Part shown: piece by piece, positions 1 to 9,592 of the stretch
Position numbering within the stretch: the stretch's first letter is position 1
Layout of the letters: each line of letters starts with the position of its first letter
From: PR03 sp964353555
GTDB lineage: Bacteria > Myxococcota_A > UBA9160 > PR03
Assembly (NCBI GenBank): GCA_964353555.1
Contig: CAYGWM010000004.1
Location: 1 to 64,000 of the forward strand
Direction: 5' to 3'
DNA length: 64,000 nt
Notes under the pieces: generated by a model
The model's database searches: none
Told to the model about the DNA's origin: nothing
What the model saw: the letters and a program-made list of their open reading frames with translations, nothing else
Program-made: the position numbers and the translations under genes

Positions 1-918
1 CCATTCATGCACGCGGGCGGCGACGAGATCGGGATGCGTGACCGGCAGCATGTGAGATCCCTCCGGAACCAGGACGAGCTTCGCATTCGGCAACCGCTTC
101 GCTAGATCTTCGGCGACCGCCGCGGGCACGCCTCGATCGTCGTCACCGTGCAGCACCAGCGTCGGCGTCTGGATCGCCTCGGGACGCAGCTTCGAGTAGC
201 CGCCGTTGCGCTCTTCGGCGAGCCACGAGTCGACGGTGCCGGGCAGCGCCATCTGTGCGCCGCTGCGCTCGCGGAAGCCGGGCGGGATGTTTCCGGCGCC
301 GGAGAAGAGCTCCGCGAGCGCGCCCTCGATCACGCCGCGACCGAGCGCCGGCACCGACGTCAGATAGCGGAATAGCGGCGGCCCGATCGGCGAGCGCCCG
401 AGGCGCCCGATGAAATCACTCGGCTCGTCCCCGATCGCCGGCCCGGCCGACCCGAGCAACACCAACTGGCTGACGCGCTCCGGGTGTTCGAGCGCGAAGG
501 TCTGCACGATCCCGCCGCCGTACGACCAGCCCACCAACGCGGCACGCGGGATTTCGAGCTGATCGAGCAGCGCGCCGAGCTCACGCGCGTTCGAGCCGAG
601 TGTGTAGGCGTCGGCCGCGACCGGCGGGCGACTCGACCAGCCGTAGCCGGCGCGGTCGTAGACGACGACGCGGTGGCCGAGCGCGGCGAGCTTCTCGGGC
701 ACACTGGCCCAGTCGCCGATGTTCGACGGCAGCCCGTGTACCAGTACGACGGGCGTTCCGCGGCCGACTTCGGTGACGTTCAGCTCGAGGCCGTTGCCGA
801 TCGCGACGGCGCGGTCGCGCGGCGGCAGTGCCGACAGGTCCGGAGCGCCGCCGAGCATCGGGAGCCCGACCAGCACGGCGACCACGAGCAGCGCGGCGAT
901 GACGAGAATGCGACGCAC
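1..918 (-). CDS. Alpha/beta hydrolase, membrane-anchored (3' end outside window)
   Basis: The frame is open from a GTG at 918 to the window edge (306 codons), so the C-terminus is missing. Residues 2-23 are a hydrophobic stretch with basic residues in front, a likely membrane anchor or signal. The rest is a classic alpha/beta hydrolase fold: oxyanion HG at 61-62, nucleophile elbow GWSYGG with Ser132, an acid loop LHGDDDRGVP near residue 260, and the catalytic His in EGSHML near 289. This completes the Ser-Asp-His triad. The substrate cannot be read from sequence; esterase, lipase or haloperoxidase-like members look the same. It is divergent from the ggt gene across about 100 bp. Confidence 0.85.
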   Translation of the reverse strand, partial: MRRILVIAALLVVAVLVGLPMLGGAPDLSALPPRDRAVAIGNGLELNVTEVGRGTPVVLVHGLPSNIGDWASVPEKLAALGHRVVVYDRAGYGWSSRPPVAADAYTLGSNARELGALLDQLEIPRAALVGWSYGGGIVQTFALEHPERVSQLVLLGSAGPAIGDEPSDFIGRLGRSPIGPPLFRYLTSVPALGRGVIEGALAELFSGAGNIPPGFRERSGAQMALPGTVDSWLAEERNGGYSKLRPEAIQTPTLVLHGDDDRGVPAAVAEDLAKRLPNAKLVLVPEGSHMLPVTHPDLVAARVHEW

Positions 919-1018
919 GGCGCGCAAGGTAGCGGCGGAAACGAGCAGCGGGACCCCGCGTTGCTCGTTCCTCGATAGCGCCAGAAGGACCCGCGCGATG
1001 TGATAGGGTCGGCCACGC

Positions 1019-2776
1019 ATGCGTCCGATCGGTCGCGCTCTCGCATCGAGCCTCATTGCCCTCGTCGCGCTGGCGTGGCTCGCGCTTCCGCTCGCGTCGC
1101 GCGCCGCAGCGCCGGCGCCCGCTGTCGGCATGCACGGCATGGTGGTGGCCGCCGAACGTCATGCGGCGCAGGCGGGGCTCGCGATGTTGCTTGCCGGCGG
1201 CAATGCAATCGATGCGGCCGTCGCGACGTCCTTCGCGCTCGGCGTGACGGAGCCGTATCACTCGGGCCTCGGCGGCGGCGGCTTTCTGTTGATCCGGCTC
1301 GCGAACGGCGAAGTCATCGCACTCGATGCGCGCGAGACCGCGCCCGCCGCGGCGAGCCGCGACATGTTCGTCGCGAGCGGTGTCGCGAAAGACGCGTCGC
1401 GCACCGGGCCGCTCGCAGTCGCGACGCCCGGCATGCTGGCCGGACTCGCGCTCGCACTCGAACGCTACGGCACCAAGTCGCTCGCCGAAGTGATGGCGCC
1501 GGCGATCGCACTCGCGTCGGGCGGCTTCCCGATTTCGCTACGCCACGCGCGCGTGCTCGAAGCCTGGAAGGCGATGGGGCTCGCCGAGCGCTTTCCGGAA
1601 ACCGCTGCGATCCAGCTGCCGCCAGCGGGTGTGGCGATTGCGCCAGGCTGGAAGCTCGTGCAACCGGAGCTCGCCGCGACGCTGCGCAGGATCGCTCGCG
1701 GTGGTCCCGCGGAGTTCTACAAAGGCGCGCTCGCCGCGGCGATCGCCGCCGAGGTGCAGCGCCGCGGTGGCGTGCTCAGCGAGAGCGACCTCGCCGGCTA
1801 CACACCGGTCGTGCGGCCGCCGTTGCGCGGCGACTACCGCGGCTTCGAGGTGATCTCGTTTCCGCCGCCGTCGTCGGGCGGCGTTGCGCTGATCCAGATG
1901 CTGAACATCCTCGAAGGGTTCGAGTTACGGCAGCTCGGCGCGGGTTCGTCGGCGTCGATCCACCGCATCGCCGAGTCGATGAAGCTCGCCTTCGCCGATC
2001 GCGCCGCGTATCTCGGCGATCCCGACTTCGTTGCGGTACCGACCGAGCAGCTGATCGCGAAGGACTACGCGGCGAAACTGCGCGCGCAGATCCTGCCGTC
2101 GCGCTGGCACCGCGCGCCGTGGACCTGGGGGCAGGACGAAGTCGCGATCCGCGTTCCCGGACCGGGGCTCGGGGCGCTTCCCCTGTCGCAGGGTGGAACG
2201 ACGCATTTGTCGGTCACCGACGCGGCGGGCAATGCGGTGGCGACCACCCAGACCGTGAACCTGCTCTTCGGCTCGGGCATCACGGTGCCCGGCACCGGCA
2301 TCGTGCTGAACGACGAGATGGACGACTTCTCGGTCGCAATGAACCAGCCGAACGCGTTCGGACTCGTCGATGTGAACGGCACCAACGCGGTGGCGCCCGG
2401 CAGGCGTCCGCTCTCCAGCATGACGCCGACGCTGGTGCTGGAGAACGGCAAGGTCCGGATCGTGGCCGGCAGTCCCGGCGGCCCGCGCATCATCACGACC
2501 GTGCTGCTCGCGCTACTGAACATGATCGACTTCGGCATGGACCCGTCCGAGGCGATCGCCGCGCCGCGTTTCCACCACCAGTGGGTGCCCGACGAGTTGT
2601 CGATCGAAGCGGGCATACCCGCCGACGTGCAGGACGGGCTGCGCCGGCGCGGTCACACCGTGAAGGTGGCCGAGCGCAACTGGTCGAGCGCGCAGGTGAT
2701 CGCGATCGACCCGAAGACCGGTTGGCACCTCGGCGCCACCGATCCGCGTACCGATGGTCTGGCGGTCGGTTACTGA
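1019..2776 (+). CDS. ggt: Gamma-glutamyltranspeptidase
   Basis: 585 residues, close to the usual 560-590 of the family. An N-terminal signal peptide (about residues 1-30, ending in ASRAAA) sends it to the periplasm. The enzyme is an Ntn hydrolase that cleaves itself before a catalytic threonine and transfers or hydrolyses gamma-glutamyl groups, for example from glutathione. The cleavage-site motif GGTTHLSVTD is present, with Thr394 as the expected new N-terminus of the small subunit. The N-terminal GGNAIDAAVA block and the PSSGG and GSPGGPRI segments of the active site are also intact. It appears to be a single-gene unit read away from the hydrolase upstream. Confidence 0.95.
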   Translation: MRPIGRALASSLIALVALAWLALPLASRAAAPAPAVGMHGMVVAAERHAAQAGLAMLLAGGNAIDAAVATSFALGVTEPYHSGLGGGGFLLIRLANGEVIALDARETAPAAASRDMFVASGVAKDASRTGPLAVATPGMLAGLALALERYGTKSLAEVMAPAIALASGGFPISLRHARVLEAWKAMGLAERFPETAAIQLPPAGVAIAPGWKLVQPELAATLRRIARGGPAEFYKGALAAAIAAEVQRRGGVLSESDLAGYTPVVRPPLRGDYRGFEVISFPPPSSGGVALIQMLNILEGFELRQLGAGSSASIHRIAESMKLAFADRAAYLGDPDFVAVPTEQLIAKDYAAKLRAQILPSRWHRAPWTWGQDEVAIRVPGPGLGALPLSQGGTTHLSVTDAAGNAVATTQTVNLLFGSGITVPGTGIVLNDEMDDFSVAMNQPNAFGLVDVNGTNAVAPGRRPLSSMTPTLVLENGKVRIVAGSPGGPRIITTVLLALLNMIDFGMDPSEAIAAPRFHHQWVPDELSIEAGIPADVQDGLRRRGHTVKVAERNWSSAQVIAIDPKTGWHLGATDPRTDGLAVGY

Positions 2777-2804
2777 GGGTTGCCGCGGCTGCGCAGCACC
2801 GAGA

Positions 2805-3113
2805 TCACTGGCCGACGATGGGAGCGGCCGAGCGATCGGGGTGATCGCCGAGCGGATCGACCCAGGTGTAGCGAGCGGGTCCCATGACCAGCATGTCGAA
2901 CGGCTTCTCGATCTCTGTCGGTCGCGTGATCAGCGTCACGAAGCCGACGGGGATCATCGCGACCGTACCGAGGATGGTGAGCGGGATCCCGAAGACGGCC
3001 CGCGTAAAGAGGTCGAAGCCCACCGGTACCTCGGTGGAATTGGCCGGATTGGATGCTGCCGCGGGGGTCGCGAGCGAGGCGGCGAGCAGGATGGTGATCA
3101 TGATTCGCTTCAT
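2805..3113 (-). CDS. Small secreted or membrane protein of unknown function
   Basis: 102 residues. The start at 3113 is supported by AAGGAG seven bases upstream; a longer in-frame extension has low-complexity character and no ribosome binding site. Residues 1-22 form a signal peptide (MKRIMITILLAAS... cleaved near AAA-S). After it, a hydrophobic stretch (about residues 37-58, FGIPLTILGTVAMIPVG) suggests a membrane segment. The C-terminal part MLVMGPARYTWVDPLGDHP is polar. I do not recognise a named family. It is convergent with ggt and divergent from the GST relic. Confidence 0.7.
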   Translation of the reverse strand: MKRIMITILLAASLATPAAASNPANSTEVPVGFDLFTRAVFGIPLTILGTVAMIPVGFVTLITRPTEIEKPFDMLVMGPARYTWVDPLGDHPDRSAAPIVGQ

Positions 3114-3248
3114 GGGGCGCTCCTTCGAGACGGGCTTCCCCGAAGCCGCCTCGTTGCATCGACTGGCGGAGCTGGTCGGACGCCGGCGCGAGAACTTGAG
3201 TGCGGCGCACGGCGAGCCGTCCCCCAGCGCCCCGCGGCGGACTGCCCC

Positions 3249-3555
3249 GTGACCCGCGACTGGCTCTGTGCCGAGCGGGCGCGCGACGTCTCCGGGCTGC
3301 GGCTCGTGCTGTCGATGGGCGTTCCGGGCCCGTGGGGCGAAGCCGCGCGACGGCTCGATCGACATCGCGATGCTGGCCGAGCGCATCGCGCCTGCGCCGC
3401 GGCTGCTTCCCGACGCGGTCGCGGATCGCGCGCTCGTCTTCGGGCTGGGGCGGGAACTGTGCGGCGAACTCGGTCTCGGTTGGTGCCGGCGCCTGATGCT
3501 CGCACACCGCGACTTCCTCTATCGCGATCATCTCGAGCTGCCGGTGCGACGCTAG
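3249..3555 (+). pseudogene. Glutathione S-transferase-like gene relic (internal deletion plus frameshift)
   Basis: From a GTG at 3249, one frame reads DWLCAERARDVSGLRLVLS then MGVPGPWGEAA, typical of the N-terminal end of a GST-like family. The homology then continues in the next frame (+1) from about 3352 with SIDIAMLAERIAPAPRLLP and ADRALVFGLGRELCGELGLG, ending at a stop at 3553-3555. In intact relatives the two blocks are separated by roughly 50 residues (the rest of the thioredoxin-fold domain), and the protein runs on well past the block that ends here. The locus is therefore a deleted, frameshifted and C-terminally truncated remnant. Its last bases overlap the stop of the convergent DUF1302 gene. 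Family assignment rests on my recognition of the two motif blocks. Confidence 0.6.
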
Positions 3556-4937
3556 ATTCCCCACGCGAAGCCGAGCACGACGCGGTCGTCGCTGCCGAAC
3601 TCGCCGAAGACACCGCTCTGCGTGCCGTAGAACAGATCGACGCCGAACCAGACCTGCAGGTCGTCGCGCAGCTCGTAGCTGACCTTCGGGCGCACCAGGC
3701 CGTCGCCCTGGTTCAGGTTGTGGATCCAGATCGTTTCGATCGTCAGCGTCTCGTTGCGGAACTGGCGCCGCGCGAGCAGCGTCACGTTGGTGTCGATGCG
3801 GTCGCGCAGCAGACCCGCCGGGTGATCGGTGAGAATGGTCTGGAAGAGCTGCGCCGAGAGCAGCGTCTCGGGAAGGCCGTACCAGTCGACGCCCAGCATG
3901 GCGCCAAACTCTCCGGTCTGGGCGATGCCGTCGCGATCGCTGCTATCGTCGACCGGCAGGAATCGCCTTGTGGTGTAGGCCGCCTCGGCGCGCACCGTCA
4001 GGTTGCCGAACGCGTTGCTGGCGCTGCCGCCGAGCACCGCCGTGCGTCGGTAGCCCGGTTCGACGACGACGGTCGGGACCGCCCCGCTGAGATCGATGCT
4101 GCGGTACGGGATCGGGATGTCGTCCCAGTGCCAGAGCGCGTTGGCGCTGAGATCGAAGCCGTGCCAGAACGCGGTCAAGCGCGCGCCGGCGTCGGAGTTG
4201 TGCAGCGCCACGTCGGGTAGATCGGGGTTGCGCAGATCGACTGCGACACCCGGCGGTGGCCGCGGACCGACCAGGCGCGGCGCGGTGAATGCGAAGGTGC
4301 CGTCCTGCGGCGGCAGATGGTGCGCGCTCGGATCGGGAATCCACAGCACTTGGAGTTGTGTCGCGCCGATCGGGATCTCGGTGTTCAGCGTCCACAGCGG
4401 AATGCGGGAGTCCTCGAAGGTCGGCAGGATGAATTCGCGAAAGTCTTGCGGATCGACCACGTCGAGCAGCTTCAGTCCGTCGGCCTGACCCCAGACGACC
4501 TGCTGCTTGCCGACGCGCAGCCACGCCGGACCGATCTTGCCCTGCACGTACAGCTCGCGGAGTTCGAGCGCGACGCGATCCCCGAAATCCACCGGACGCG
4601 AGAACGGCGCGACGTCGAGTTCGCGCGGGGCGCCGGGTTCGAGCCGATCGAAGACGTCACCGCGCAGCCGGCCGATCGCGCCGAGTTGGAAGCCGCCAGG
4701 CAGATCGAGTCGCAGTGTCGGTTCGATGCGGAGTTCGAGCTTCTGCGAATCGCCGTCGTGCGTGCCGACGGCCCATTCGAGATCGATCTCGGTGGTGAGC
4801 GATCGCGCGTCCGCTGCCACGTCCGCGCCGGGCTCCGATGCGTCCGCATCCGGCGCGCCCGACGCAAAGCTTGCGCCGCCGGCACCCAGGCCGAGCACGA
4901 CCGCGATAGCGGCACCGAGCCGGCGCCCCCGCATCAT
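3552..4937 (-). CDS. DUF1302-type outer-membrane beta-barrel protein
   Basis: 461 residues with a signal peptide (about 1-27, ending ASFASG). The body is rich in alternating aromatic/polar beta strands, and the final strand ends in GFAWGI, as expected for an outer-membrane barrel. The segment WLRVGKQQVVWGQADGLKLL followed by VVDPQDFREF is the hallmark of the DUF1302 family. DUF1302 proteins are often found near hydrophobic-compound metabolism and are thought to act in outer-membrane passage or sensing. No substrate is evident here. A G-rich stretch (GGGGGG) precedes the ATG. It stands alone, convergent with the GST relic. Confidence 0.8.
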   Translation of the reverse strand: MMRGRRLGAAIAVVLGLGAGGASFASGAPDADASEPGADVAADARSLTTEIDLEWAVGTHDGDSQKLELRIEPTLRLDLPGGFQLGAIGRLRGDVFDRLEPGAPRELDVAPFSRPVDFGDRVALELRELYVQGKIGPAWLRVGKQQVVWGQADGLKLLDVVDPQDFREFILPTFEDSRIPLWTLNTEIPIGATQLQVLWIPDPSAHHLPPQDGTFAFTAPRLVGPRPPPGVAVDLRNPDLPDVALHNSDAGARLTAFWHGFDLSANALWHWDDIPIPYRSIDLSGAVPTVVVEPGYRRTAVLGGSASNAFGNLTVRAEAAYTTRRFLPVDDSSDRDGIAQTGEFGAMLGVDWYGLPETLLSAQLFQTILTDHPAGLLRDRIDTNVTLLARRQFRNETLTIETIWIHNLNQGDGLVRPKVSYELRDDLQVWFGVDLFYGTQSGVFGEFGSDDRVVLGFAWGI

Positions 4938-5038
4938 GCATCCCCCCCGCGCGGCGCAGTCTACCCGGGGCTTGGCGGAGCGCGCAGTCCGCGGGTACGT
5001 TGCGCCTCCCGAAAGTTCCCGGGTGATGGGAGGCCCGC

Positions 5039-5620
5039 ATGACCCTGCGCTCCGTTCTGTCTTTCAGCCTCGTGCTCGCACTCTTCGTCGTCGTGCGCCC
5101 GGCCGCCTCTGCCGAACCCAAACCGTCTGCAACGAAAGGAGGGCATCCCGTGGTGGTGCTCGAAACTTCGCTCGGCACGATCGAACTCGAACTGGACGCC
5201 GAGAAGGCGCCGATTTCGGTCGAGAACTTCCTCGCGTACGTGGACGCCGGCCACTATGACGGCACGCTGTTCCACCGCGTGATTCCCGGCTTCATGATCC
5301 AGGGCGGCGGCTTCGATCAGTCGATGAAGCAGAAGCCGACGCGCGGTCCGATCAAGAACGAAGCCGACAACGGGCTCACCAACCAGCGCGGCACGGTCGC
5401 GATGGCGCGCACCAGCGACGTCAACAGCGCCACCTCGCAGTTCTTCATCAACGTCGTCGACAACGGCTTCCTGAACCACAGCGGTCGCGACTTCGGCTAC
5501 GCGGTAATCGGCAAGGTCACCTCGGGGATGGACGTCGCGGACAAGATCGCCGCGGTAAAGCGCGGCGCGCAGGACGTGCCGGTCGAGCCGGTCGTGATCA
5601 AGAAGGCGACGCGGAAGTAG
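5039..5620 (+). CDS. ppiA: Periplasmic cyclophilin-type peptidyl-prolyl isomerase
   Basis: 193 residues with a signal peptide (about 1-25, ending ASAEP). The mature part is a complete cyclophilin domain containing FHRVIPGFMIQGG (catalytic Arg and Phe), the Gln/Asn-rich MARTSDVNSATSQFFIN segment and GYAVIGKV. It catalyses cis-trans isomerisation of X-Pro bonds, here presumably in exported proteins. GGGAGG sits just upstream of the ATG and fixes the start. The region immediately after the stop carries one arm of a dispersed repeat (5624-5661). Confidence 0.93.
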   Translation: MTLRSVLSFSLVLALFVVVRPAASAEPKPSATKGGHPVVVLETSLGTIELELDAEKAPISVENFLAYVDAGHYDGTLFHRVIPGFMIQGGGFDQSMKQKPTRGPIKNEADNGLTNQRGTVAMARTSDVNSATSQFFINVVDNGFLNHSGRDFGYAVIGKVTSGMDVADKIAAVKRGAQDVPVEPVVIKKATRK

Positions 5621-5623
5621 CCC

Positions 5624-5661
5624 GATAACTTGACAACCAGAATAACTTGACGCCCGGCACC
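5624..5661. repeat. Half of a REP-like dispersed repeat
   Basis: Two spaced copies of ATAACTTGAC (5625-5634 and 5642-5651) are followed by GCCCGGCACC. The right-hand 21 bases (5641-5661) match one arm of the inverted repeat at 21402-21481 with one mismatch. The doubled ATAAC-TGAC spacing (17 bp) also mirrors the 16-bp spacing there. It lies between the ends of two convergent genes, the usual position of REP/RAYT-type palindromes. Confidence 0.6.
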
Positions 5662-5677
5662 CCTCCGGGGGGCGCTG

Positions 5678-8302
5678 CTACGGGCGGATCACGGCGAGCG
5701 TGTAGGCATCGAGATCTACGACGCGTCGCGCGACGCGCAGTACGGCATTCGCGTCCACCGCCTCGACCTGCTCCGCGTAGCGACGCTGCGCGTCGGGGCC
5801 GAGGCCGTAGCGGGCATCTGCCGCCATGTGCGCGGCGCGCGCGGCGGCGCGTTGGCGGTCGATCTCGAAGTTGCCCGCGAGATAGCGACGCGCGCGGTCG
5901 AGTTCGCCCTCGGGCGGCGGGGAATCGAGCAGCGTGCGCAGCTCGGCGAAGATCGCCTGCTTCGCTTCGTCGAGCTTCTCGGGCGACGTTGCGACGTAGA
6001 CCGCGAAGAGCCCCGGCGCGAGGCCCTCGATGTTCATCGCGTTTACCGCGTAGGCGAGCCCGCGGCGATCGCGCAGTTCGAGGAACAGCCGGCCGCCCTG
6101 GCCGGCCAGCACTTGCGCGATCACTTCGAGCGCGAAGCGATCCGGATCGTGCAGCGTGAGGCCGCGGAAGCCCACGACCAGGTGCGCCTGGGCGCGGTCC
6201 TTGCGGAGCTCGACCTCGCGCACTTCGCGCGGCGCCGGCTCGGCGGGCGGCTCGGGAAAGACGAAGTCGCTGGGATCGAGGTCGGCGAGCCGGTGCGCGA
6301 TTGCGTCGGCGACGCTGTCGGGGTCGACGTCGCCGGACACGGCGATCGTCAGATTCCCGGCGCGCAGCCAACGCGTGTGGTGCGCGAGTAGATCCTCGCG
6401 CGTGAACGACGTGACCGTCTCGACGCTGCCGATGATCGGCAGGCGATACGGATGGGTGTGCCACTGCGCCTGCGCGAAAATGTCGAAGACGCGCGCGCCG
6501 AGGCGATCCTCGCGGCGCGCGAGCGCGGCGAGCGTGTCCTTGCGCTCGCGCTCGAGTTCGTCCGGTGCGAAGGCCGGTTCGAGCAATACTTCGGCGAACA
6601 GATCGAGCGCCGGCAGGAAGCGCTCGGAAAGCGCTTCGAGGCCGAGACCGAAGCTGTTGCGCCCCGCGAACGGATCCAGCTCCGCGGCGATCGACTCGAT
6701 CGCGTGCGCCAGGTCGGCGTTGCCGCGCGCTCGCGTGCCGCGCAGCCACATCGAAGTGACGAACTGCGTGATGCCGGCGTTGCGCTCGTCCTCGACGAGC
6801 AGCCCGCCGAGTAGCGCCGCGCGCAGTGCCACCACCGGCACTTCGCGGCGCGGCTCGACGTGAAGCGAAGCGCCATTCGGCAGCTGGTAGCTGATGATCT
6901 CGGGAACACCAGACGGGGTCGACTGCGTGCGCGGCTGCGCGACCGCAGCCTGCGTGCTGCTCGCGGCGGGCAGGCGCAACGGCGGCATCGCAACCTTCGC
7001 CACGCGCTCGTGACCGCGCGCGAGCGCCTGCGCGACGGCCTTGTCGTCGAGTTCGGGCGGCGACGCGTCCGGCACTACGGCTGCAACCGTCAGGCGTTCC
7101 GGGACGAGGTAGCGCTGCGCCACGCGCAGCAGATCGTCCGCGGTCGCGCTGCGGATCGCGTCGAGATAGACGCGCTCCTGGTCGGGATCGCCCGCCAGCA
7201 CCTGGAACGAGCCGAGCTTGCGGGCCTGGCCGGCGACGCTCTCGCGTTCGAAGTGCTCGCTCGCGAGGAAGTTCGCGCGCGCCTTGTCGAGTTCGTCCTC
7301 CGCGACCGTTTCGCGCCGAACCCAGTCGATCTCGCGCGCGATCGCTTCGAGCGCGGCGGGAATGCGCGCGGCGTCCAGATCGGCGGAAACACTGAACAGA
7401 CCGGCGTCGAGCGGCGTGTAGCAGGAGCAGTCGATGCCATCGACGGAGCCGTCGCGTTCCTTCACGCGGCGCACCAGCCGGCAGCTCTCGCCTTCGCCGA
7501 GCACGAATGCGAGCAGGTCGAGGTGCGGCGTGTCCGGGTGCGCGAGGCCGACGGCCGGCCATGCGAGTTCGAGCGTCGCGCGCTCGAACGGCCGACGAAG
7601 CAGCAGCGAACGCAAGCCACTTTGCGGCGGTTCGATCGGGCGGTCGCGGCGGGCGCCCGCCGGCTCTGCACCTTCGAACGCGCGCGCAATCTTCGCGGCG
7701 AGCGCCGCCGCCTCGAAATCTCCGCACGCGACGACGAGCAGGTTGTCGGGCGCGTACCAGCGCCGGAAGAAGCGCTGCACGTGCTCGCGATCGAAGCGCG
7801 CGACGTTCGCGGCGGGGCCGAGGATCGGTGCGCGATAGGGATGCACCTGGTAGGCAGCCGCGAACAGCGCCTCCGCGCACACGCTGTGCGGGGAGTCTTC
7901 CGAGCGGCGGATCTCGTCGAGCACCACTTCGATCTCGCGCGCGATCTCCTCGGGCTCGAAGCGCGAGAAGCGCACCATGTCGATGAGCACGTCGATCGCG
8001 TCGTCGAGCCCGGCGATCGGCACGGTCGCGTGGTAGACGGTGGTGTCGTAGCTGGTGTAGGCGTTGATGCGCCCGCCGATGCCTTCGATCGCGCCCGCGA
8101 CCTCGCCGACGCCGCGCTTCTCGGTGCCCTTGAAGAGCATGTGCTCGTGGAAGTGCGCGAGCCCTTCTTCGCCCGGGTGTTCGTCGGCCGAACCGACCTT
8201 CGCCCAGATCTGGAACTCCGCGACCGCCGCCAGATGCGACTCGCGCAGCAGCAGACCGAGGCCATTCGGCAAGATGTCGCGGTAGAGCGGCAAGGAACCC
8301 AA
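5678..8302 (-). CDS. M16 family zinc metallopeptidase (two-domain, insulinase/pitrilysin type)
   Basis: 874 residues arranged as two M16 units. The N-terminal unit has the inverted zinc site HxxEH (H50, E53, H54 in HFHEHMLFKGT), with the third ligand expected in EIEVVLDEIRR downstream. In the C-terminal unit the equivalent position reads GITQFVTSMWLRGT, so it has lost the zinc ligands and should be the non-catalytic partner domain. There is no signal peptide, so it is probably cytoplasmic. It likely degrades short peptides in a closed chamber, by family analogy. It is divergent from hemW, with only about 48 bp between start codons. Confidence 0.92.
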   Translation of the reverse strand: MGSLPLYRDILPNGLGLLLRESHLAAVAEFQIWAKVGSADEHPGEEGLAHFHEHMLFKGTEKRGVGEVAGAIEGIGGRINAYTSYDTTVYHATVPIAGLDDAIDVLIDMVRFSRFEPEEIAREIEVVLDEIRRSEDSPHSVCAEALFAAAYQVHPYRAPILGPAANVARFDREHVQRFFRRWYAPDNLLVVACGDFEAAALAAKIARAFEGAEPAGARRDRPIEPPQSGLRSLLLRRPFERATLELAWPAVGLAHPDTPHLDLLAFVLGEGESCRLVRRVKERDGSVDGIDCSCYTPLDAGLFSVSADLDAARIPAALEAIAREIDWVRRETVAEDELDKARANFLASEHFERESVAGQARKLGSFQVLAGDPDQERVYLDAIRSATADDLLRVAQRYLVPERLTVAAVVPDASPPELDDKAVAQALARGHERVAKVAMPPLRLPAASSTQAAVAQPRTQSTPSGVPEIISYQLPNGASLHVEPRREVPVVALRAALLGGLLVEDERNAGITQFVTSMWLRGTRARGNADLAHAIESIAAELDPFAGRNSFGLGLEALSERFLPALDLFAEVLLEPAFAPDELERERKDTLAALARREDRLGARVFDIFAQAQWHTHPYRLPIIGSVETVTSFTREDLLAHHTRWLRAGNLTIAVSGDVDPDSVADAIAHRLADLDPSDFVFPEPPAEPAPREVREVELRKDRAQAHLVVGFRGLTLHDPDRFALEVIAQVLAGQGGRLFLELRDRRGLAYAVNAMNIEGLAPGLFAVYVATSPEKLDEAKQAIFAELRTLLDSPPPEGELDRARRYLAGNFEIDRQRAAARAAHMAADARYGLGPDAQRRYAEQVEAVDANAVLRVARRVVDLDAYTLAVIRP

Positions 8303-8350
8303 GGTCGCGCAGCATAGCTGTGGCAGCAGCCCCGGCTAGCTTCGTCAGCG

Positions 8351-9592
8351 GTGCGCAAACCAGCGAACTCCCCGGGCCCGTGTTCGGCGAGCGGCCCTCC
8401 GGCCGCGCAGTCGGATCACGAGCTGGGCGTCTACGTGCACGTTCCATTCTGCGAGCGCATCTGTCCCTATTGCGACTTCGCGGTGGTACGAGCGCCGGCA
8501 CTGGCGCGCGATCGCGAGGACGCCTTCGTCACGGCGTTGCTCGCCGAGTTCGAGCGCCGACTTCCGTTCTTCGGTGCGTCGCGACTCGCCACGCTTTACT
8601 TCGGCGGCGGCACGCCGTCGCGGCTGCGTGCCGAGTCGATCGCGCGCGTGATCGATGCGGTGCGCGCGGCGCTGCCCGCGTCGGACACCGCGCTCGAGAT
8701 CACGCTCGAAGTGAATCCGAGCACCACCGAGCGCGCGCGCCTCGCGGCGTTCCGTGCGGCGGGCGTGAATCGGCTCTCGATCGGGATCCAGTCGTTTGCC
8801 GATGCGACGCTGAAGCGGCTCGGCCGTGCGCATCGCGCCGAAGAGGGCAGGGCGACCCTTGCTGCGGCGCGTGACGCCGGCTTTGCGAATCTCTCGCTCG
8901 ATCTGCTCTTCGCCGCGCCGAAGCAGACGCTCGCCGATCTCGATGCCGATCTCGACGCCTTTCTCGGCTGCGCGCCCGAGCACGTCTCCGGCTACGCGCT
9001 GACGCTGGAGGACGGCACGCCCTTCGAACGCGCGGCGCGCAACGGACGACTCGTGTTGCCCGAAGACGACGACGTGGCGTCGATGCTCGAACGCATTGCC
9101 GAGCGCTTCGCCGCAGCGGGACTCGCGCGCTACGAGGTTTCGAGTTTCGCGCGCGCGGGCTTCGAGTCGCGCCACAACCAGCGCTACTGGCAGCGACGGC
9201 CGGTGCTCGGCATCGGGCCGGGCGCGTGGTCGAACGAAGCGCCGCGCGAAGACGCGCCGTTCGGCGCGCGCCGCGCGAATCTGCGCGATCTCGAAGTCTG
9301 GCTCGCGCGCATCGCTGCGGGCGAGGCCGGCGCGCAGGATCCTCCCGAATGTCTCGACGCGCGCACCGCGCGCGGCGAGGCTGCGTTTCTCGCACTGCGC
9401 ACCGCGGCGGGACTCGATGCCGCCGCGTTCGCGGCCGAGTTCGGCGCGGCGCCGCGCGCATTCTGGCGCGAAGCGATCGAGGAACTCGTTGCGGCGGGTC
9501 TGCTCGTCGAAGGCAGCGGCGCAGCGGGCGACCTGCGCCTCACTTCGCGCGGCTTTCTGCTGTCCGACTCGGTGTTCCTGCGCTTCGTGTGA
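8351..9592 (+). CDS. hemW: Radical SAM heme chaperone HemW
   Basis: 413 residues. The radical-SAM cluster motif is CERICPYC (C34, C38, C41) in the HVPFC...YCDF context typical of HemW. The SAM-binding GGGTPS and the LSIGIQSF and HNQRYW segments follow. HemW-type proteins bind heme and insert it into respiratory enzymes; many are misannotated as coproporphyrinogen oxidase. The GTG at 8351 is the longest reasonable start. The conserved part begins near residue 24, so a later start is possible. It heads hemW-hrcA-grpE-dnaK-dnaJ, an order also known from Firmicutes. Confidence 0.88.
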   Translation: MRKPANSPGPCSASGPPAAQSDHELGVYVHVPFCERICPYCDFAVVRAPALARDREDAFVTALLAEFERRLPFFGASRLATLYFGGGTPSRLRAESIARVIDAVRAALPASDTALEITLEVNPSTTERARLAAFRAAGVNRLSIGIQSFADATLKRLGRAHRAEEGRATLAAARDAGFANLSLDLLFAAPKQTLADLDADLDAFLGCAPEHVSGYALTLEDGTPFERAARNGRLVLPEDDDVASMLERIAERFAAAGLARYEVSSFARAGFESRHNQRYWQRRPVLGIGPGAWSNEAPREDAPFGARRANLRDLEVWLARIAAGEAGAQDPPECLDARTARGEAAFLALRTAAGLDAAAFAAEFGAAPRAFWREAIEELVAAGLLVEGSGAAGDLRLTSRGFLLSDSVFLRFV

